DNA of 64,000 nt from Flabesymbios commensalis. Its lineage: Eukaryota; Annelida; Polychaeta; Terebellida; Flabelligeridae. The stretch covers positions 72,422,032 through 72,486,031 of the forward strand of contig OZ024915.1 of the NCBI GenBank assembly GCA_964017125.1, in the 5' to 3' direction. Both the position numbers and the translations under genes were made by a program. Below are positions 39,538 through 50,250 of this stretch, piece by piece; the first letter of the stretch is position 1; each line of letters starts with the position of its first letter. The notes under the pieces were generated by a model. The model ran no database searches. It had not been told where the DNA came from and saw nothing but the letters and a program-made list of their open reading frames with translations.

Positions 39538-41831
39538 CTGTGAAAAAAACGAAAGTAGCTGACAAACTTGTGTGCAATTTAAAAAAAAAATGATTCATTT
39601 CTTTTTAAACCTTACTGCGCAGGGAGCTACATTAGATATCAGAATATTTCAGTGCTATAAGGGTTAAATTGAATTGCTTTAGCGCTTCAAGGGTTAAAAA
39701 AGTGATGGTTAATTTAAAAAAGAATTGATTATTATAATCACAACACCGATTTAACCCCTAGACCTTCGAGATATTCAACTTATTGATACTTATTGATGTA
39801 TATATAACTCTTCACCTGTTAGAACAATTTTGAGCTTAATGTCTATATTTTAGATTCAGATTTTGTAAACAATAACATATAATACATGTATTTTCTGATG
39901 TAATGGTGATTAAATTTACATTTTAAAGTGTCAATTTTTTTTATATAACTCTTTTTACCCTAGAAGTCATATATAGTACCTTAGATCTGGCAAATTGATA
40001 ATCTATGCCACATACATTTTTTATTAATAGATCTGAGTAATTTTCAGTCACTTGAAGTTGTGGACCGCACTAGGGAGACAACTTTAAGTGGGTGAATTTT
40101 GTTTAAATTATTTAGCGGGTGAAGGGTTAGCCCTTACAGTGCAGGGGTAAATTCAGACGTCAGATTCTGACTGTAAGAGTAAAAATATTTATAAGGGCTG
40201 TGGACACATAACATAGGTATTCAAATGAAGCGGGGACAGAGCTGACTAAGACATTTATTATGATTTCAAATTGAAAAACCCTTTGGTCTCCATAGTTTAT
40301 ACACAACTATTTCAGCGCCTCAACCCTCAAAGCAGTGAATTTTTTTTTATGTAAACCATGAAAACCAAAGGTTTTTTTCAATTTTTAAAATAATCAAAAA
40401 TGTCTCAGTCAGGTCTTTCCAATTCATTTGAACATGTTGAATACCTATGTTATGGGTCTACGGTCATTAGAAATATTTTCACCCTCGCTGTGCGGGGATC
40501 GACTTTAGACATCAGAATCTGACGGCTCCAGACGTCAGAATCTGTCGACTAAAGTCGATCCCTGTACTGTAAATTTGCATGTGTGAAGTAGTCTGTCCCA
40601 CCTGGTTGATGGCCTCCACCAGCATTCGTCTTATATCGGGGTCCTCCTCTCGCTGCTTGGTGGGCTCCAAGTACTGAAGCTCGTCGGGCAGTTTTTCATT
40701 ATCCTCATCGTCAAACTCCTCGCCTCCCGCCAGGGGCAGCAGCAGGTATGGCAGCAGGTTCACCTCATCACTCAGCAGCCATTCCAGATGATCTGCAATA
40801 GCAGAAAATATATATTTCAAGTACTCAGCGAAATCAGGTGCACAACAAACATAAATACACAAGTGATTTAGAATTTATGCTGCAAAACCAAGATATTCTG
40901 TTCATGTTCAAAAGAAAAGAAGTCATTTATATTTTCGTTTCATTAGAATGTTTGTTTTAAATACCAATTTTTAAAATTAGGCATTTCTTAAAATTTACCA
41001 TGACATGATTGTTTTGCCACCTAAACTTGAAGATTACTGTATTTACTCCTCTAATAACTTTTTACTCTTTGGATGAAACATGTTCTAAGTACAACAAGCA
41101 ATACAATTTCAATGATTTGCAAAGTAAAAAAAAAACAGTTTTAAGATATTGCCACGCTAAAAATAGGACAGACCTGTGTCAAAGCAGCAGTTTTTTAATA
41201 TTGCCACTACTCCACCTCTTCTGACAGTGGAATCTGAATAGCTGGTGTATGGCAGAAGTCTTTGAATAACACAGTTTTCATGGTCAAGTATATGTTGGCG
41301 AGCTGTATGAGTTTGCGTTAGATTAGAAAGAAAAGGTCCAAGATAATGAAAGTTTGCCTTTTTGTTGAAGTCGTTTTTACAAAACACACCTATAACTCTT
41401 TCAAAACCGATTTCCTCAGGTTTACTGTTCATCACTTTGACAAATGTTTCTGCGCCAATCTCTGAACGAGACAAATTACCCATCAGTGAACAGACTATAT
41501 CGGCAAATTCACTATCAGGTTTTAGGATGTATCGCAGCAGCTGTGCAGGAAAATCCGAAGAAGATTTCAAGGACAAAATTGTTTTGGAGAATTTTTCAAC
41601 TGCAGACATGTTCACCAAAGCGAAGTAGGCATCCTTGACAATTGTTTTCTCCGGATCTTCTGTCAGTTTAATTATCGCCTCCAGGTATTTAGTATGTGTC
41701 CCAATGAATAGTCTTCCACCGTCATGACCGGTAAGTCCTAATGTATACTCTATGGCTATACCCCTGATGTCGGGGCGTTCCTCACGACAGAGGTAATCAC
41801 AAACCTCTATGGCTTCTGACTCACTCTCCAT
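39235..41831 (-). CDS. HGH1: HGH1 homologue (eEF2-folding co-chaperone), three coding exons
   Basis: Known role: Hgh1 is an armadillo-repeat cytosolic adaptor that brings nascent elongation factor 2 to the TRiC/CCT chaperonin and Hsp90. Coding exons on the minus strand: 41831-41174, 40792-40602, 39537-39235; together 383 codons against 390 in human, with consistent phases. Strong family matches: LALTG-like LGLTGHDGG near residue 32, FHYLGPFLSNLTQT, CVIQRLLPYTSYSDSTVRRG then GVVAILKNCCFDT, EWLLSDEVNLLPYLLLPLAG, KQREEDPDIRRMLVEAI, IILRELH and LIGDEPAPGSENLKEVQIPE. Start: MESESEAIEVCDYL at 41831, preceded by 5' UTR back to an acceptor at 41896. Both introns are short and hold small palindromic elements only. 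Confidence 0.96.
39605..40130 (-). other. HGH1 intron 2, first part
   Basis: AT-rich; contains a family D fragment (39605-39690) and a diverged family B stem (about 40040-40095). No exon. Confidence 0.5.
40132..40575. repeat. Two family D elements in opposite orientation
   Basis: Copies 40132-40318 and about 40322-40575 point away from each other: both carry the ACATAGGTATTCAAATGAA block, once forward and once reversed. The second ends about 27 nt from the donor of HGH1 exon 2. Confidence 0.7.
40602..40792 (-). CDS. HGH1: HGH1 coding exon 2
   Basis: Acceptor TGCTATTGCAG, donor AACCAG|GTGGGA. Encodes DHLEWLLSDEVNLLPYLLLP through PDIRRMLVEAINQ. Confidence 0.95.
41174..41831 (-). CDS. HGH1: HGH1 coding exon 1
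   Basis: One exon carries the N-terminal 219 residues, from MESESEAIEVCDYLCREERP to LKNCCFDT, donor GACACAG|GTCTGT. The whole region is armadillo-like helices, including SDFPAQLLRYI and SLMGNLSRSEIGAETF. Confidence 0.96.
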
Positions 41832-41895
41832 CTTCCACGGGTGAATGCAACCAGCACGTTAAAATAAGATAGCGTCTCTCCTTTTCCAGAGAAAT
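41832..41895 (-). other. HGH1: HGH1 5' UTR segment
   Basis: Follows acceptor CTTTTCAG. The presence of an acceptor suggests a further upstream non-coding exon, not located. It could also be that transcription starts nearby and the AG is fortuitous. Confidence 0.45.
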
Positions 41896-42225
41896 CTGAA
41901 AAGAAAAATTGCTGAGCTTATTAACCCGCATGCTATAGAAACTTCATAGACATACGTTTTCAAAGATGGTTCAGTCCAAATAAATTTGTAACTGGAATTA
42001 AATTAAATAATCAAGTATATTTTTATAAATAAACATATTTTTCATCATTTGAAGCTGGAATTGCTGATGCAATTTCCTGCTTCAAATGACGAAAAATATT
42101 CATATTTATGAAAAATAAACACTCCCAATATTGAATTATTTGCTTAACCAAGCATCTACCAAAAAATATTTTATCAACTTTATTGATATTTGTATAGATC
42201 TAACATATGCTTGAAAGGTGTCAAC

Positions 42226-42715
42226 TCTTTCAGTGCACAGGGCTAGACACTAACTGATTAGACCTTCTTGCCCGAGAGGCAGGAAAATTTTTGGGGTACT
42301 TGCCCCCCAAATTTATCACCTGCCCGACTTGCCACTGACATGCGTTGTCTGTTGTGACAGTCGCTAAAATTTAAAATTGTGCAAATTGAAGCTATTGCCC
42401 AGGGGGCCACTGTCTGTAATTTTTTACTTGCCCCCACCTAAAATTGGTTGCCCCGGGCAATCGGGCAACCGTTAGTGTTGAGCCCTGGTGCGTGGATCGA
42501 CTTTAGTCATCACAATCTGATGTCTATAGACATCTAAAGTCAGTCTCCGCACTGAAAGAGTAAAATATTTATAAAGGTTGTAAACCCATAACATAGGTAT
42601 TCAAATGAAGCAGAAAGAGCTGACTAAGACATTTATGATGATTTCAAATTGAAAAGAACCTGATTTGTCTTCTTGGTTTATAATATTTATATATTTAAAT
42701 ATCAAGGGTTAAGTC
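42226..42715. repeat. Family D element interrupted by an inverted-repeat element
   Basis: Family D halves lie at 42226-42237 and 42489-42715 (CCATAACATAGGTATTCAAA at 42588). The insert, 42238-42488, has ends CAGGGCTAGACACTAAC and GTTAGTGTTGAGCCCTG and a GC-rich interior. Such ends are common in hAT-like MITEs. Confidence 0.7.
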
Positions 42716-42727
42716 TTTTGGTCTTAA

Positions 42728-42890
42728 GGTTTTGGACTGGTAAATGTGCAGCACAAAAATTTAAAAACTTTTGCAGTTCTAGTCTATGGACAAGTTTACA
42801 TCATATGGACATTGGTAAATCATATAAGGAAAGCAAAATAAAATTACCGATTTTTTAAATGATTTTAGCTTAATTGTGTCCCTATAAAAC
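42728..42890. repeat. Family E element, right half only
   Basis: Recognised by CTTTTGCAGTTCTAGTCTAT and the AAAATTACCGATTTTTTAAA arm. Left arm missing. Confidence 0.55.
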
Positions 42891-42929
42891 TTGTGATATT
42901 GATAAATATTGTAAAGTTCTTACATTTCA

Positions 42930-45240
42930 CAAATCTAACTAATTTTCAGTCCCTTGAAGTTGTGGATCTCTGTAGCGATACACAACTTCACAGAATTGAA
43001 CATTTTAATTTAATTCTTCAGAGCTCTTAACTAAGATAGTTTAAGTCCCACCTCATTTATAGAAAAAAATGCAAGTCATAAAAACCCAAAATGGCTTGAA
43101 CAGATTTTCATGAAATTTTCCACACACTATTTTTCAAAAGAGTCCCAACAGCCCTGAAAATTTAGTAAAATTATATAGAGTATTTCAAAAGTTAGACCAT
43201 TTGACATGTAATAAATTGAAATTATGACGCAGGGGTGGGAGTGGAAAATTATTCTAGGACTGATTGCAAGACTGAAAAAAATATTGCCTACTAGAATTGC
43301 CTAATCTAAATTTTTTCAAACCATGGAAGTCTATCTGTAGATGGGAATTTCCCACCCCTAATGACATATACCCATTTAACTTATTACAGAATTAATGACA
43401 AATGTCAAATGGACTAACTTTTGAAAATTTCAATATTATTTTGCCAAATTTTTACCGCTGTTAGTCGTGTTAGTAGGGAAATCAAACTTTCACAATTAAA
43501 CCGCAAAAAATAAAGTTTTAGGTATTTCCTTTTGTAAATAGGTGACAGGTTTGTGTGAAATTTATTGTAGATTTAAAAAAATCACTTAAATTTAGTGTAA
43601 AGTGGAGCTCAAATCGGCTAAACACAACTAGTCTACCCCCTGTCCAAAACAATCAGACTTTTCCTTATAACTTTAAAAAAAATTGATACTGAGGCCCTAT
43701 TGCACGGTTTAGTCTTAGATCTTAGTGCTCGTGTTACTCTCAGGGATTTACAAAATTGATTGTGAAAGTAGTAGGTCCGGACTTGTGATGTCCTGTGGTA
43801 GCCCGCTTAAAATGCAAGGTAACCTGGTTGTCTAAAAAACTACTCTCAAAATATACTGCTTTCTTCACAATAATATGCACAAAAATGCAAATTTCTGACT
43901 ATAATCATTGATAACAAAGAAATTACAGTATTTTGAGTGTCATATTTTAATTATTATTTTTTAATTATGTTATGTATCTTCTGATAGTTGCAAATTGGAC
44001 ATGGTACAGTCACATCCAGTAGCCCACAGACTTCGCCCGGATCCACTACAAGCCGAGTCAAAACCCCACAGGCTCCCGTCTGGGGCCTGGGGGGTACCCT
44101 GCATGCTTTCCCTCAAACTTTGTCCCAGTGTCCTTGGCGGTCCACCGAGCCACTGTCAGACAGTTTACAGGCTTGATTCGTGGTTTATTTCTCGACTGGG
44201 CCCGGGTTACTTTTAAGCTAGAATTAAATTTAGAGGTTGTGGCACTGGCAGTGGCTAATCCTACATGATTCTTTCTCATGTAACTCTATGTTGCTCGTTT
44301 ACGAAATGACGGGCTCCTATTGACTTTCATTTTAACTTTGCCGTACGAATAGCCACTCCAAGCAGGCCCGCACAAGGTGAGAAAATGGATGACACTTGAT
44401 CAGGGTTTTATCCGGGTCCCGTGCGAGCCTGCCGAAAAAAGGCCAAAAACAAGCCCGGGAAGACGCTTTTGTAAATTGTGATGGAGGCACTTTTGCGTTG
44501 CATGCTTTTCGCTAATTACTCATGCAATTTTTATCCGCTTGTCATTAAACTTGGCAAGCATTATTTTCTAGTTTTACTGCAGCTTCCCTAAAAATTTCAG
44601 GGAAAAATATTATGTAGTTTAAAAGTTAAACCATTTGACATGTAGTAAATTTCGAATTATGAAGCTTCTCTATAATTGAGTATAAACCCATTGGCATTGA
44701 TTTTATTCAGCTTTAATCTCGAAATTCTACTAGTCTACATGTCAAATGGTCTAATTTTTTTAATACTCACTCAAATTTCACGGGTAAGCGCCGTAATACT
44801 CGCAAATTGTGCTTGCAAAATTTCATGGAAATTGATCAAGAATTGATTGGAAATAGCGAAAAAAAACCAACGCTAGTGGAGGTTGACTGCAATGATTTTG
44901 TATGGGCACGCTAACTGCTTGGATTATCGCCCGCAAGTACGCATGGCTAATTATTTTAATAACTCAACAAGATTAATTATAAGGTGTGCAATATTAAGCA
45001 GTTAATTGTAATGTGATAATAAATTAATTTTACGAAGAAAAACAAGTTTCATTGTTTTCAATTAGTCCTAGGAAAGAAGTAAAAACAGAAAATTAGGAGG
45101 AAAACTGACGTGCAGATGTAAACAATCAATCAATCGCAGTCAGCTAGACAGTTGTTGTTTATTTGTTTGGGACAGCCCTGAAGCCGGCTGCCTGGACCTT
45201 TTGCACATTAGCGAACGCTCATACCTTGGCATTTGTTTTT
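42930..45240. other. Intergenic DNA with family B and H relics
   Basis: A diverged family B stem is at 42950-43020. Two family H copies (arms ACCATTTGACATGTA and complement, with AGTATTTCAAAAGTT) lie at about 43120-43460 and 44600-44800. A GC-richer patch at 43980-44470 gives short open frames on both strands but no family match. Confidence 0.4.
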
Positions 45241-45245
45241 TCCTC

Positions 45246-46535
45246 ATGCTAGGTTTACACTATGTTCCGGCGGCTATGGCGGCCACGTTTGCTCGAAACG
45301 TAGTGCACCGTGGGATTTTAGCCCTTTTCAATTCTTGTTTGGTCTTGCTACGTTTTCTAACGGTCTGTCATGGCCTCTCACGGTATGCAGGACGGGCCGT
45401 GACGGGTCGCAGGTGGTCGACTCCCAGTGGCTCAAAGGTGCGGTACGGTTCGGCCCCCGATCAATTACGGATGCCAGTACGTTGCCTCCCGGGCCATCAC
45501 GGTCTGATAGGGTTTCTCACGTTCTAATCAAGGACTGAGACGTCTTTCACGTTCTCTCAAGACTCTCTGCGGATGAGACGTGGACACCGGACAGCTTTGA
45601 TGTGCGTTTAAACATATCTTGCCTCTTGATCAATTTTAAGAATCATTCAACTGCAAAATGCGCATGCCTGAGACGGTCAAGTGTAGGCCAGCAGTAGCCT
45701 ATTGAGTACAGATTGACGGCATTAATATAGCCACTGAACTGATTACAAGACATACTACTTAAACGAGACATTGATCCAATGCTGTTTTAATGCTAGGCTA
45801 ACGTCTGCGACGCTGGCCCAACATTGAACCAACATTGAATAAATGTACAATGTTTGAGACAAAGTCCTCCTGCCCAGCAAGCACAAGACATTTGTATAAC
45901 ATTTATACAACGTCGGCATAAAGGTCCAACATTGCATAAAGTCATACAAATGTTTTGTGTTTACTGGGTGTCAATACAAGCTTGGGGTCAAGCAGTTTCA
46001 ACATCCCCGCAGTATTACAGTCAGTTTGTTTGCAAGCCAGCGACCAAGTAGGGGCAAGGGCCAAGGGCTTTGAATTAATAACTCACAAATGTCGCTCAAG
46101 TATATATGAACTTGCTGTGATTTGAGAACTTGCTCTTATTGAGGCTTTGGGTATGAGACACATATTTAGTATTATTATGGAACAGGGCCTTGTCCTACCC
46201 ACGGGCACTATTGCCTTCTGGGGGAACCTTGTCCCGCGAATTTTGACAGCTGACCACACCTTTAAAAATAAATTTTAGTGGCTAATCCTACATTTAAGAG
46301 ATCAAGGAATCTGCTGAAACCATTTTCAATTGCTAAATTACAATATTTTTCGTGTAATTGAAGATGGCGTTCAAAAGATGACTGCCGTGGAAATTTTTTT
46401 GACAGTTTTAAAATCTGGCACGGTAGTCACGGCAATCACGGCCTCTCAAGTTTGTCCATCCCGCCGCCCTGCGTTGCCCCACGTCCATCCAGTTTTCTTC
46501 ACGGTGGCCGCCGGGACCTAGTATAAACCTAGCAT
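45246..46535. mobile_element. 1.3 kb element with inverted ends
   Basis: Left ATGCTAGGTTTACACTATG then TTCCGGCGGC; right end is the inverse (GCCGCCGGGACCTAGTATAA then ACCTAGCAT). Both ends are GC-rich and carry GGCGGCC motifs. The centre holds another repeat (45640-46260). No transposase; no clear target-site duplication. Confidence 0.55.
45640..46260 (+). repeat. 640 bp repeat, inverted twin of 62603-63245
   Basis: Aligns end to end with the reverse complement of 62603-63245. Shared landmarks are GCGCATGCCTGAGACGG, TGAGTACAGATTGACGG, GATGTCGCTCAAGTATATAT-like and TGTCCCGCGAATTTTGACAG. It contains two family F palindromes (about 45761-45845 and 45885-45970). Confidence 0.8.
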
Positions 46536-48500
46536 TAGATCGGTGCATCACAGAGCTGCGGTCCGCGGGCTGCTTGTAAAACCGAAATCAATTTTCCAAT
46601 ACCACCTGTAGGCGGCCTACACCTGATGACCGCGATAGCTGAAGCAAAACTTATTCTTCTTTGAATCTTCTTCATGACCCGCCTCGCAATGACTGGTTGC
46701 AGACGTTATTAATTTCCCTCGAATCCTGTTGTGCTGCTGTCGTCATACCCGCCGCGCTGTGGCCCCGTGGCTGTGGTTTGTAAATAGGGAGGGATGGTGC
46801 ACAAACTATATTTTATAGCAACGCATTCCAGTGGATAACAGTTTTTCGAAAGAAATTATATTGGTACGAATTTATTACATTGGAAGGGTAAGTGGGCCTT
46901 TGATGACCTTTGATGAGGGCTAATATACAGGTTGGATAGTACTGCCACAATTTAATGTAGGCCTACTGTTGGTGTGGATCCAGCAAATCCTTATTATTAT
47001 TCCTTAATAATTTGTTGATTTTATTTTAGTGAGGGTTTGTACACGTTTGCTTTTTTAAGCTGTTAGAGATTTTTCTGTGGTCACTGAAAGTATTTCACAC
47101 TTGCTGGGGTTGAATTCTGTCTACCACCCCGTCACCACCAAACGACTTTTGAACATATGTATAGGTTGAGAGAGCAGAGAGCAGGGGTTCAGATACTATA
47201 TAGCTCTAGTACAAAGAATCATCTTGATGAACATTGGCGAAATGGAGTACTAAGGTCTAGGTCCTGTGATCATAGCGTTTAGATATCTTGAAACTCAGCC
47301 TGGGCAGATAATAAAAGTAATACATTTATAATACTTCTTTTATGCAGGGACCTATATATATATCTATGTACGTGGCAGCAAGGTAAGTAAGTAAGCAAGC
47401 AAGCAAAGAGATAAAATAAAACAAAACATATTTTATGGGATATCATAATATTATTGATATGCCTAGGCCTACTCTAGTATTCCAGAAGTAAAATATCTTT
47501 AAGATATAGCGTAACCACGTTTAGAAAGGTAAGGTTACATGGCAACATTTTAAATATTCACAGAAATGTTTCACAATAATAAAAACATTTTAAAAATGGT
47601 AAGCCCATATATGTGCTTACAAATGTTTTGATCAAACATGAAAGAAATGTTTTCTTAACAGTTTTCGAAACGTTTTCTTAGTAGGGTTTTACAACACAAA
47701 TGACAAAAATGCTTATGTGGTGTCGTAAAATATACAAATTTTATTTTGTCCAACTTCAGCTCAGTTTACAATAGGCCTAACTAAATCATTGTCCATACTT
47801 TCGCTATTATTCCCTTTCGCATAGCTTTGGACTATTTCAAATCTAAATGTATTACATTGTATTATACGATTCTGATCCTCTATGGCATAAAAGAAATGTT
47901 TAGGATTTAGTAGGCCTACACAAATTTTATGTCTGGTATGTGGCATATATGTGCCACTTTCAATAGTATTATAATTGTTATACCAGGCGGTCAAGTGACT
48001 TATTAATACGTTAAAAACAGTAATATACCTAATAACATAATATATTGTCTAAGTCTCTAGACCTGACATTAAAGAAAGAGTCAACTGTGTACAAACAGCT
48101 GGACATAAATAAATACGCTGATTGCGGAGATGCTAGGGTTGAACTTACTAAAACCAGAAACATACATAAAGTAGCCGGTATATAGCTTTAGAAGACATAA
48201 TATATTAATTTGTTCATATTCGCCCAATAAGTGGTTGAGAATGATACATGATTTTAGGGCCAGGTATTTCAAAAATATTGCCGTTATAAATGTCACAAAT
48301 TCAAAGGTAATGAGTATATAATATCATCATGAATGACCAATCAGTGCAAGTGCTGTTAGCTAATGTGAAACAATATTTCAAATGACATGGTGTAGCTGGT
48401 GGTTTAGATTGTAGTATGTAGGCATCTCCACACCACTCATTTACACAAGTGCAAAGTAGAGCTGTTGCTCAGCCTCGAAGATTCTCCGTCTTTTCATCCT
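46536..48500. other. Anonymous DNA downstream of the symporter
   Basis: AT-rich with short runs (AAGTAAGTAAGCAAGCAAGC at 47384). No exon, no intact element. Confidence 0.4.
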
Positions 48501-48504
48501 GAGT

Positions 48505-48564
48505 TTACATCACAGTAAATACCGCCATATCTGTGGATCCCTTCTCATCCAGTAGGTCCACATT
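48505..48564 (-). CDS. Doubtful last exon of the SLC5 symporter
   Basis: After TATCCCCAACAG the minus strand reads NVDLLDEKGSTDMAVFTVM then TAA. The Asn-x-Asp fits the short cytoplasmic tail of SLC5A8-like proteins (QNLD). But the phase does not join directly to exon 9, whose donor leaves one nucleotide, so either a small exon is missing or this is chance. Confidence 0.3.
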   Translation of the reverse strand, partial: NVDLLDEKGSTDMAVFTVM

Positions 48565-48624
48565 CTGTTGGGGATAGACACACATTCGTCATGCAGATAA
48601 AGCTCTCAGATCAAAAAAATTCTC

Positions 48625-49101
48625 GACGATTGCAGTGCGGGGATCGACTTTGGATGTCAAAATTTGAAGTCTGAATACGTCAGATTCTGACGTCTAATAT
48701 TGATTCCCGCACTTTAAAAATTAAAAGATTTGTAATGGGTGTAGAGCCATAACATATCAAATGGAGGAAAGAACTAACTATGATATTTATGATGATTTCA
48801 AATTGATAAAAACCCTTCGGTCTCCATAGTTTATACAAAAGTATTTTAGCGCTTTAACCCTTACAGCGCGGAAACCGACTTCAGTCGGCAGAATCTGACG
48901 TCTGTAGACGTCAAATTCTGACGACTAAAGTCGATCCCCGCACTGAAAGAGTAAAAATATTTCTAATGAACGTAATCCCATAACATAGGTATTCAAATGA
49001 ATCAGAAAGAGCTGACTAAGACTTTTATGATGATTTCGAATGGATCAAAACGCTTTGGTCTCCATGATTTTTACAAAATTAATTCAGCGTTGTAAGGGTT
49101 A
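48625..49101. repeat. Two family D elements head to tail
   Basis: Copies about 48625-48857 and 48858-49101, each with its GACGTC palindrome followed by the CCATAACAT block and ending near AGCGCTTTAACC or AGCGTTGTAAGGGTTAA. Confidence 0.75.
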
Positions 49102-49290
49102 AATGGTTCTTTTCTCTAATGTATATAGAAAGAGGTTCCACATACATACATTGTATGTGCCATACATTTACCTTACTCTTGTGATGAACTTGACTACGGA
49201 TATGACCTATAAAGCCTGTAATAAACAAAACAATTCACGCACTTATTCAGTATTAGAAAAAGTGTCAATTATATCCCATTTTTATATTTG

Positions 49291-49331
49291 AACCCCAGAG
49301 GGTGAGCTGTCTCACCCTGGGGGTTCAGGGG
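49291..49331. repeat. Short perfect hairpin
   Basis: GAACCCCAGAGGGTGAG pairs with CTCACCCTGGGGGTTC across CTGT. Followed by a CAGTAGCGGATTCAGGAT end like those at 3413 and 37850. Confidence 0.6.
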
Positions 49332-49884
49332 TGGATTCAGAGGGTTTTCCATCGCATGTCGGAAGTCAGTCATGACGGGTTTCACAAGTTGTCCACAGTA
49401 GCGGATTCAGGATATGAAGAAAAGGGGGGCAATTTTTTTTGTAAATTCGGGCTAATTAAGGGGCTTTTTTAAAGTATTTTGCAAAAAAAATGAGAGGCGC
49501 GCGCTACACCACACCATCCTGCATCCGAGCATGTTTCACATTTTTTTTAATGTATTTGTTGTCCAGTTGTTACTGTATAATTATGTTTGTCTTTAAATAT
49601 TTTTTTCATAAATTTATATATTTTTTTCATCATTTAAAAGATTCACATTTGAGAAACCTAATTATTTACTGTTTCACTTATTAACTCTTTTCTCATAGAA
49701 TTGGTAGACGTGAACTCATTCACAGTTTGCTTTAATGACGTCATTCATTTGATGATCAAAATTTCCATTGCTTGCTTGAAAATGCTAAACTTAATAATAT
49801 ATCATCAGCCATTACATATTCAGAGTGATATTAAATGGCTAGAGTTCATGATATTTAATAGAAAACATTGTTTTGGCGTATCCC

Positions 49885-49997
49885 AGCCAACACAGACCGC
49901 CGGCTCGAATCTGTTGCAACTTTGCCAAACAAAGCGTTGTTAAGCACACTATTGAAACAGCGTTCGTCAGTGTTACATGTTAGCATGTTGGCTGGGC
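49885..49997. repeat. Family F relative with CCCAGCCAACA ends
   Basis: CCCAGCCAACACAGACCG and its inverse ending CATGTTGGCTGGG; the interior is divergent. Confidence 0.5.
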
Positions 49998-50149
49998 TGG
50001 ACGAATGATAGATTTACACATCTTGTCAATTTTTATGCTTATTTAAAAATCATTACAGTCAAACTATGTACAAACATATTTGAAAACGAATTCCGTTTAT
50101 ATCTTTTTGCCAGATACACCCTTTCATATCCAAGGGGGCGATAACTCAC

Positions 50150-50250
50150 GAAATATTCCATTGCAGATCATGCTGACTATGAAGACTAGGAGAAAAGCCA
50201 AGACGCTATAGAGTAGCGGAGAGAAGTAGTAAAGATCATCAACTTGGAAT
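50150..50250 (-). CDS. SLC5 exon 9 of those seen: last transmembrane helix
   Basis: Acceptor AATGTCACAG, donor TATTTC|GTGAGT. Encodes FQVDDLYYFSPLLYSVLAF then LLVFIVSMICNGIF, matching human WYSLSYLYFSTVGTLVTLLV. Confidence 0.88.

Noticed and set aside
45201-45538. Overlapping 100-codon frames in a GC-richer patch
   Set aside because: No family resemblance; the patch is the left arm of an inverted-repeat element.
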